This document shows positions 57,949 through 64,000 of a stretch of DNA of 64,000 nucleotides, one piece after another. The DNA lies in contig OX359245.1 of assembly GCA_947179485.1 (NCBI GenBank), positions 51,199,067 through 51,263,066 on the forward strand. Direction: 5' to 3'. Below the pieces are notes generated by a model, which had not been told where the DNA came from, searched no databases, and was given only the letters and a program-made list of their open reading frames with translations. Source of the DNA: Allacma fusca (Eukaryota > Arthropoda > Collembola > Symphypleona > Sminthuridae). A program made the position numbers and the translations under genes. Numbering within the stretch: the stretch's first letter is position 1; the number at the start of each line of letters is the position of its first letter.

Positions 57949-58862
57949 ATCAGAAATTATCTGGATCATTCTCTGGTTTAAGTAGTTTTTTTCAAAACCA
58001 TAAAGAGTTTGCAGACAAGGATGAAGTTGCAAAAGAGCTGAGAGCTCTGGATACATTTTCATTGCACAAGCAAGCCAGAAAAAAGTTTCCAAGACGGAAA
58101 ATTATGGTTAATTTTATAAATGAAATTTTCACAGCTGATCTGAAAGATTTGGCTGGACTTTCCAAGTCAAACAGTGGCAATCACTTCGTTCTGGTTGTGG
58201 TTGACGCTTTCTCGAGAAAAGCGTATACACGCTTGTTGAAAAACAAGAATTCAGACTCGATGATTAAAGCTTTCAAGTCCGTTTTTGCGGAGTCGGGAGT
58301 TACACCTGTGTACTTATATACAGATAGGGGAACTGAATTTATGTCAGCAGCATTTGGAAAGTTTCTCAATGCAAGTCAAGTACAACTGTATAATATCCAT
58401 TCGCCTATGAAAGCCAGTATGAGCGAAAGATTCATTAGAACACTTTTTACAAAGCTTCAACGATACATGACGATGGAAAACACGAAAAGAATTGTTGAAG
58501 TACTCCCAGACTTTACAAGAGCATATAATGCTACGAAACACAGATCTATTGGTATAGCTCCAAATGATGTGACTACTAGAAATTCTTATGAGGTGTGGGA
58601 GCGCATATATAAGACGTATTTAGAAGAGACAAAAAGACCAAGAAAGCCTCCACAGTACTCAGTAGGTGATGTGGTTCGTATTTCTCGGATAAAAATGATA
58701 TTTGAAAAGGGGTATAAGGAATCGTTTTCGAGAGAACTATTTAAAGTTGTTCAGGTTGTGAATACATACCCGTATACATTCCGATTAGCCGACATGAATT
58801 CCGAACAGTTAAATGCGAGTTTTTATGCGCCTGAGCTAAGTCTAGTTAAGAAGACGGATTAA
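57894..58862 (+). CDS. Retroviral-type DDE integrase
   Basis: This 322-residue protein has a conserved N-terminal stretch (QKLSGSFSGLSSFF), then the rve core with D82 (FTADLKDLAG), D144 (YTDRGTEF) and E178 (MKASMSERF). The D-E spacing is 34, close to the canonical D,D35E. The C-terminus (YSVGDVVRISRIKMIFEKGY) is SH3/chromo-like. It would insert Polinton DNA into the genome, giving 6-bp target duplications in this family. All three catalytic residues are present. The first ATG overlaps the previous gene; an internal start would also leave the core intact. Confidence 0.95.
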   Translation: MEARKVDEERSEIQKTYLNQKLSGSFSGLSSFFQNHKEFADKDEVAKELRALDTFSLHKQARKKFPRRKIMVNFINEIFTADLKDLAGLSKSNSGNHFVLVVVDAFSRKAYTRLLKNKNSDSMIKAFKSVFAESGVTPVYLYTDRGTEFMSAAFGKFLNASQVQLYNIHSPMKASMSERFIRTLFTKLQRYMTMENTKRIVEVLPDFTRAYNATKHRSIGIAPNDVTTRNSYEVWERIYKTYLEETKRPRKPPQYSVGDVVRISRIKMIFEKGYKESFSRELFKVVQVVNTYPYTFRLADMNSEQLNASFYAPELSLVKKTD

Positions 58863-58919
58863 AGAGATTTCCATATATATTCGACGTCATTCACAATTTG
58901 TCGTTCGAATTGACAACAG

Positions 58920-60545
58920 ATGAATAAAATGTACCCTCAACGAAACGCGCGATTTGTTCAGCAGGATAATGAACTGGACCACTACATTGTCCTAACAAAT
59001 TCGAATGATCTGTCACAGTCTTCAATTATACATCAGTTGCCCAACCCAATAAATCGTCCAAGGGGGAAATATGAAGTTGGACTTTTAAAGCTTCGATACA
59101 AACCGAGTAAAACAATGCTGGAAAGTCTACGAAGTATCCCGCAAGTCGCAACGAGCGAACCTCAGCTGCGTCTTACAAGGAAACGACGACGAGTTGTCAA
59201 ACGGTCTATTCCCATTCACATGTCTGCTGTTCCGATTGGTCCGTTGTACCCTGGTTACGTACCGCCCGTTGAAACATCGTATCAATTTAAGAAGACGGAT
59301 GCTAATATTAACGAATTCATAACCCAATTTAACAATAAATATGCGGCGCTCAAAATAAACATGGGCATCGCTTATGTTGAGGGAGCAAACAAAATGATTA
59401 TCTTTATCAACCCAGAACTTGGCAAGGCGTATGATTACTTGTATCTGTCGACTGACTTTGCAAAAGTCTTGGGCTTCACTCGAAAACTGTTCGCATCCGG
59501 ATCAACAACTGGGGACTTTATATTGGATCAAACCGAATTTGTCAAAACTCCGATGAACACAATATTCGACTTCAAATTTTTGAGGGAAACATATTTTTTA
59601 AATCGGGTTGGGGTTAAACAACAGCATAACAACCTAATTGTTTTAAAGAAACTTAACGATAAAGATTATGTGCAATATTTTATGAAAGTGAAATCTAAGC
59701 TCGAACAGTTCTTGGAGACGATTGTAGACTTTGTCTGGGACAGTGCCTTTCGATGTTCGATTATTGTCAAGTTGGGAGCATATAATGATCGCAATCATAT
59801 AGTTTTCCCTACAAAGATTGCAAATTGCTTAGGGTTTACCGACGACACGTTCTACTCGGGAAGTGTTTACGTTTCCAAGGCTCCATTCGACCAAGCTATG
59901 TTTAATAAAATTGGAAAGACAGATATTCTGATATATAAAGTTCGTAGATCGGTACCTATGAACTTGTACATGAAAGAGCCTGCGTCGATGGCGCTTCAAG
60001 ACGTATTACAAGAACTCAATAATACTTTCTCCGAATATGTATATCCTTTGAATAATGTGAAATTTCATTACGACAATGGGGACATTGTCATGAGCGAAGT
60101 ATCGAACGACGTTGAAGTCGTTTTGCCGCTTTCCCTGGTCAAGTACCTTGGAATATCTCGGAATCATGTGTTTAAGAGCGGTTCGAGGTATGTGGCAAAG
60201 CGCGAACTAGTTGAGGAGCAAGAGGAAGATGAATATGAAAAGGAGGAAATCCCGCCTCCTGTACCAACGCCAGCTCCGGGTCAGGCAAATCGCCTGCTGG
60301 TTCTTTCAAATCTGATTGAGAATCAGACATATGAAGACCGTTGTATCCCTCTACTTAAGGAGCTAAAACTAAGCCATGATTATAATTCAGAATGCGAGCA
60401 CGAATTTTCCCCAGTGTCTTATTTGCCTTTGCACGGCGAGGAGCAAAATCAGATTCGTGTAGATTTTGCTGACGAATCATTGAGTCCTATTAATTTCGGA
60501 GGAACTACAACAGGAGTGACGCTTCACATTCGACCAAAAGTATGA
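58920..60545 (+). CDS. Penton-like/minor capsid protein, 541 aa
   Basis: The N-terminal region has HYIVLTNSND and RPRGKYEVGLLKLRYKPSK, then a basic patch (TRKRRRVVKRS) and PIGPLYPGY. Three internal motifs of the form LA..LGF....F.SGS occur at residues 178-195, 298-315 and 404-422, suggesting three related units. An acidic/Pro-rich linker (EEQEEDEYEKEE, PPPVPTPAP) leads to a C-terminal domain (LSNLIENQT...SYLPLH...LHIRPK) of the type found in Polinton minor capsid proteins. Copies A and E have diverged remnants in the same gene order. The penton role follows from position and C-terminal pattern and is inferred. Confidence 0.7.
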   Translation: MNKMYPQRNARFVQQDNELDHYIVLTNSNDLSQSSIIHQLPNPINRPRGKYEVGLLKLRYKPSKTMLESLRSIPQVATSEPQLRLTRKRRRVVKRSIPIHMSAVPIGPLYPGYVPPVETSYQFKKTDANINEFITQFNNKYAALKINMGIAYVEGANKMIIFINPELGKAYDYLYLSTDFAKVLGFTRKLFASGSTTGDFILDQTEFVKTPMNTIFDFKFLRETYFLNRVGVKQQHNNLIVLKKLNDKDYVQYFMKVKSKLEQFLETIVDFVWDSAFRCSIIVKLGAYNDRNHIVFPTKIANCLGFTDDTFYSGSVYVSKAPFDQAMFNKIGKTDILIYKVRRSVPMNLYMKEPASMALQDVLQELNNTFSEYVYPLNNVKFHYDNGDIVMSEVSNDVEVVLPLSLVKYLGISRNHVFKSGSRYVAKRELVEEQEEDEYEKEEIPPPVPTPAPGQANRLLVLSNLIENQTYEDRCIPLLKELKLSHDYNSECEHEFSPVSYLPLHGEEQNQIRVDFADESLSPINFGGTTTGVTLHIRPKV

Positions 60546-60895
60546 GACAGGTCCAGTGTGATGATAAAGGTTGTGTCCTAGAACCCGGTGGTCAGAACCA
60601 AGTTGGAGGAGCAAGTGTAAGCACTAATTTAATGGCGACTGGCGGTCTAAATCCGGAGGCGTCTTCTTACCTCATCCCCCTAAAGAGATCAGCTGGTGTG
60701 AAGAAAAAGGAGCAAACGGGCAAAGGAAAGAGGAAAAGAAGGCGTACAGTTCAAAAACCAGTTCAGTTGGGATTGGGTAGGAGACGAAGAAAGTCACATA
60801 AGAAAAAGAAGCGTGGACGAACTAAGAAGAAGAATATTAAACGCGTGCAATTAGGAGCAGGAAGAAAACGAAAGAACCGTCGGTGTGTGAAATAG
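60542..60895 (+). CDS. Basic core-like protein, 117 aa
   Basis: It starts inside the end of the penton-like gene (ATGA overlap of 4 nt). The first 60 residues are mixed. The rest is dominated by Lys/Arg, with two related units QLGLGRRRRKSHKKKKRG and QLGAGRKRKNRR. The composition fits a DNA-condensing core protein, comparable to small basic core proteins of adenoviruses, but homology cannot be shown. Position between penton-like and capsid genes is the same as in copy A. Confidence 0.65.
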   Translation: MRQVQCDDKGCVLEPGGQNQVGGASVSTNLMATGGLNPEASSYLIPLKRSAGVKKKEQTGKGKRKRRRTVQKPVQLGLGRRRRKSHKKKKRGRTKKKNIKRVQLGAGRKRKNRRCVK

Positions 60896-60899
60896 TCCA

Positions 60900-62353
60900 A
60901 TGGATTTAAATAGCGTTTTTGAGAGAGGGGCTACGGTCTATGAAGGGTCAACAGAGAGCATTCGATCTGAGTTGGCCCTTTTTGACCTACTGCCCACTGA
61001 TATTTCGACTCAATTGAGTAGCGACTATATCCAGGCATTTCCTCTCGTCTCCATAAAGGAAGATTTTAATCCTCTGGAATTTCAAATAACTTTGGATACG
61101 TCTGGCTATCTGGATCCGCTAGACAGCTTCATATCTCTTACTTGTCGAATTGTAAATCAGGATGGCACTCTATGCGATGAAGCGCGCGATCTTGTCGCCC
61201 CGTGCAACTTATTCTTTCAGACAATGTTTAGCAATCTAGAAATCTATCTGAATGGGCAACTGATATCGGATACGTCTAATTTTTATCCATGGATTGGATA
61301 CATGCAACGTCTGTTGAGTGCAAGCCCTCAGGAAAAAGATGGACGACTCAAGAACGAGTTGTGGTATCCGAATGTGACACCGGAAGTATTTACTGCTTCA
61401 GATCCCGGGTGGAAGGCTAGATTTGACATGTCGAAAAAAAGCCAGCCCTTCCAAGTGGTCGGACAGCTCGTAGGAAGTATCTTTACACAACCGCGATACA
61501 TACCAGCTGGTAGTCATATACGAATTGTACTGAGACGTGCACAACCAGAACTTTGTCTTGAATGCAGTACAACAACGAAGGCCGGTACTAACGGGGTTCC
61601 GTACAAGTACCAAATAACGGATGCGGTTTTCTATGGATCTAAGAAAGTTGTTTCTAAGCCCATCATTGATATGCACCGGGCTGAACTAGCCCGCGGGAAT
61701 ACATTCAAGTACATTACTAATGATGCTGAGATCAAAACGTTTACGGTAGCATCAGGCCTCAGCTATGTAACTACTGATTCTCTTGTTATTGGAAAAATTC
61801 CAAAAATAATTGTCATTGGCATGGTCAACTCGGATGGATTTATGGGATCACTGAACAAATCCCCGTTCAATTTCGTCGACAAAAACCTGTCTGAGATGTC
61901 TATTACTTGGAATGGAGATTCTCTCCAGTACAGGGATCTATCTTTGAGTTTTAAGCAAAAGCAAGCTGACGGAAGCTTCTTAGGGTCAGATGACTTTCTG
62001 CTTGGACTCAGGACGCTTGAAAAAACTGCTGCTAATTCGCTGTTGTCCAACGGTATCCAACGCGACAATTACACTAAAGGTACATATGAATTAACATTTT
62101 TTAGAAACACGTTTTCATAAAACTGGAGTGTGAAATTTAAAAAGGTTAATTCATTTGTACAGGCAACTGTCTTGTGGCAATTGAGCTACTGCCTAATTCT
62201 GGGAACTTTCTCAGTGTCAACAAACGAGGACAGCTTAAAGTATCGCTTAAATTCAGGACCGCGTTGGACAAGAACATAAATGTCATTGTCTACTGTCAGT
62301 ATCAGAGTGTCCTGGAAATTGATGCTGATAAAAGAGTGATACTTGATCACTAA
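60900..62353 (+). CDS. Major capsid protein (double-jelly-roll type), two exons
   Basis: Exons 60900-62079 and 62163-62353 give 456 residues. The 83-bp intron (GTACAT..TACAG) is needed to reach the conserved C-terminus (LLPNSGNFLSVN, VIVYCQYQSVLEID); without it the frame stops early. N-terminal landmarks are SELALFDLLPTDIS, LEFQITLDTSGYLD, NLFFQTMFSNLEIYLNGQLI; later IPAGSHIRIVLRRAQ and IGKIPKIIVIGMVNS. This is the Polinton capsid family that also includes nematode F54H12.2-like proteins. It would form hexon-like trimers. Copy E shows the same intron, so splicing is conserved. Confidence 0.88.
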
Positions 62354-62355
62354 CC

Positions 62356-62886
62356 ATGAATAGCAGTGAAATTTACCAGGCTCTGGCCTGTCTACTTCCC
62401 AAAAACGAAATACCCTTTTACATTGCGTCCGCAGACACGTTGAGGTCGTTGACGAAAAATTCGACCTATCCGTATGTTGTTATACAAAATACGGACCGAG
62501 CTGATGAGCCAGGCTGGCACTGGGTCAGCTGGTTCGTGCATAGCATCAACGATGCTGAGTGGTTCGACTCGTATGGTCTACCGCCTCGGATTTATAAAGA
62601 CATTGAATGGCCCGCTAAAAACATCATTGCAGAAAACTGCCGTTCACTGCAAAGTATTAATTCTGATGTTTGTGGTCAATATTGTGTATACTTTGCCTAT
62701 CTAAGAATAATTGGTCTAAGTTATGAAAACTTTATGAGTAGCTTTAAGGTTAGATCAAAATCTAATGACGCAATGGTGCGGAAATTTGTAAACAATATTT
62801 CTAAGTTTATATCTATAGATTGTGGAAAGCAGAATTGCATGCCAAAGTATGCGACTCGATTCTATGGTTATAACAGTATAAGTTGA
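62356..62886 (+). CDS. Adenain-like cysteine protease, 176 aa
   Basis: The catalytic set of the C5 (adenovirus protease) family is visible: His55 in PGWHWVSWF, Asp71 in WFDSYG, Gln99 in CRSLQS and Cys106 in DVCGQYC. The Gln-to-Cys spacing of 7 is that of adenain. Length is slightly below the family's usual 200 or so. It would mature capsid proteins during assembly. The start lies 2 nt after the capsid stop, a spacing also kept in copy E. All key residues are present. Confidence 0.93.
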   Translation: MNSSEIYQALACLLPKNEIPFYIASADTLRSLTKNSTYPYVVIQNTDRADEPGWHWVSWFVHSINDAEWFDSYGLPPRIYKDIEWPAKNIIAENCRSLQSINSDVCGQYCVYFAYLRIIGLSYENFMSSFKVRSKSNDAMVRKFVNNISKFISIDCGKQNCMPKYATRFYGYNSIS

Positions 62887-62998
62887 AATTGTAAAATGCA
62901 ATATGATCTGAATAAATTTTCAAGAATTCAATTCGTTTTTTGGGGTTTTATTGTTTTTTGGTTAGCATATTTACTCATTTACACATATTTTAGCATTT

Positions 62999-64000
62999 TC
63001 AGCCGACCCACGATCTCATATTTACACAGTCTATGCTTGATCCTCCAATCCGTTCGAATTTCGCAAGTCTTGCTTCTTCAAGAATCTGAAGTCTCGGCTT
63101 CCTATCTCCCCTCAACCGATGGGATGGTAGTTGCTTGTCCAAAATGAGTATGTCGTCGACTGACCTTGTTCTTGAGAAGCATATATAGTCTATTCCAGGG
63201 GAAACTTGTTCTTGTCCCAGATAAAAGGCAACTGACGGGAGTGTGAGCCCTTGCAGTTTGTGCACGGTTAAAGCGAAACATAATTCGAGAGGAAAGCGTT
63301 TTATATGAACAAACTTCCCCATTGGTGGTATATACCTCGACTGCTTGATTCTGTAGATCTGAACTCCATTTCCGGATTTTGCTGATGCGTTGGGACTGTA
63401 GTCGGGAAAGTCCACTAATATGCACTTCACATTCCCGTTTTGATATACAATGTCTTTACATGTCCCACGGGATCCGTTGCATAGACCAGATGAGACGCAT
63501 AAATTCTCAAGAAGAATGACGGGACATCCGATCGCAAGTTCTAGAACTTCATCACCGTTATTAATTCTAACCCGGTTTTCTTCTGGGTACAGTTTCCTCA
63601 GCATCTTCCTGAATCAGTAATAGGGATTATTACTCAAACTAAATAACTAGTCTATGTTTAGCAGTTTACGAGAAAAAATTACATATTGTGATGAAATACT
63701 TGACTGCGTTTCGGAAATGCGTGGATAGAAAGATCAAATTTCCTCTTCGCCTCAAATGGTAATTCGGATGCAAGTCTTCGCCGAGCATACTCCACGTCCA
63801 GTTCTGTGATCTCACACAGCCGGAGACGTTCCAGAAATTTCTGGAACCTGACTTGTTCCGGCGAGTTTCCCAACTGACGAAATGGTTTTCGCATTATGAA
63901 GACATGAGTGTCAAATTTTCTGTACAGCTGGAACGCTTCTTGGGCATATTTAGGACTTGTTTTACCCGCAGGGGTGAATATTGCTCGGTCGTTTGCCGGT
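62999..64000 (-). CDS. PIF1-like SF1 helicase, C-terminal part, runs off right edge
   Basis: Two exons are visible: beyond 64000 to 63683 and 63608-62999, joined across a 74-bp GT..AG intron. The upstream exon has FDTHVFIMRKPFRQLGNSPE and VRFQKFLERLRLCEITELDV, matching the helicase at 21.8-23.6 kb. The second has NNGDEVLELAIGCPVILLEN, ELCFALTVHKLQGLTLPSV (the SF1 motif V region) and YICFSRTRSVDDILI (motif VI). Walker A and B would lie beyond the window. It converges on the protease, 112 bp apart. Likely role: unwinding during element replication. Confidence 0.85.

Larger units (their letters stand above)
52878..64000 (+). mobile_element. Polinton/Maverick copy F, apparently intact, continues past right edge
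   Basis: Plus-strand genes run in the order BIR, ATPase, two small genes, integrase, penton-like, core-like, capsid, protease. Minus-strand genes are a seven-exon accessory gene and a PIF1-like helicase. No stop or shift was found in any ORF once introns are allowed for. Catalytic residues of ATPase, integrase and protease are present. Neither terminal repeat nor polB is within the visible part; the left end is somewhere before 52.9 kb and the right end is beyond 64.0 kb. Confidence 0.88.

Noticed and set aside
57178..58541. Minus-strand frames opposite the integrase and small genes
   Set aside because: They are shadows of strongly supported plus-strand genes and show no motif of their own.
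62896..63147. Small hydrophobic plus-strand ORF after the protease
   Set aside because: Most of it lies antisense to the well-supported helicase exon, and its hydrophobic start comes from an AT-rich run.
1..64000. tRNA and rRNA genes
   Set aside because: No cloverleaf with conserved A and B boxes and no rRNA core sequence was recognised by eye; a covariance-model scan would be needed to exclude them fully.

Overview
This is nuclear DNA from an animal, most likely an arthropod. It is AT-rich, has short spliceosomal introns (57-107 bp), and consists almost entirely of transposable elements. I see no ordinary host gene, rRNA or tRNA. The dominant content is Polinton/Maverick-type elements (virus-like, large DNA transposons). 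Added to these are hAT-type insertions, a Penelope-like retroelement fragment, minisatellites, and a 13-kb transposon whose left end has grown into a 365-bp satellite array.

Layout. 1-5.7 kb: decayed Polinton A on the minus strand (polB, ATPase, penton-like, core-like and capsid remnants; the capsid gene runs off the left edge). 5.7-15.2 kb: mostly unassignable, with a minisatellite (8.3-9.0 kb), a Penelope-like GIY-YIG fragment (9.1-9.6 kb) and one unrecognised ORF (12.5-13.2 kb). 15.2-24.5 kb: remnants of one or more further Polintons, with a broken PIF1-like helicase (+), a broken protein-primed polB (-), unrecognised plus-strand exons, and a second PIF1-like helicase (-) split by a 980-bp hAT-type element that has a perfect 8-bp target duplication. 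25.4-32.5 kb: Polinton E, inverted and dead, with order protease, capsid, penton-like, integrase, two small genes and ATPase (all -), then one exon (+) and a BIR gene (-). 33.8-47.0 kb: the satellite-ended transposon, which carries an apparently intact four-exon transposase-like gene. 47-52.7 kb: tandem repeats and hAT debris. 52.9-64.0 kb: Polinton F, apparently intact as far as the window shows.

Polinton F reads as a compact viral-type genome. On the plus strand: a BIR-domain (IAP-like) gene; then packaging ATPase, two small conserved genes, DDE integrase, penton-like protein, basic core-like protein, double-jelly-roll-type major capsid protein, and adenain-like protease with its catalytic residues present. 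On the minus strand: a seven-exon gene of unknown function that diverges from the ATPase, and a PIF1-like helicase that converges on the protease and continues past the right edge. Several plus-strand junctions overlap or nearly touch (TAATG, ATGA, 2-4 nt gaps). The BIR gene and the first exon of the seven-exon gene recur in the same relative positions and orientations in diverged Polinton E, so they belong to the element lineage and not to the flanks.

The main points for follow-up are the BIR gene as part of a Polinton, the intron-rich accessory gene, the helicase linked to these Polintons, and the transposon whose terminal repeat has become a 27-copy satellite.
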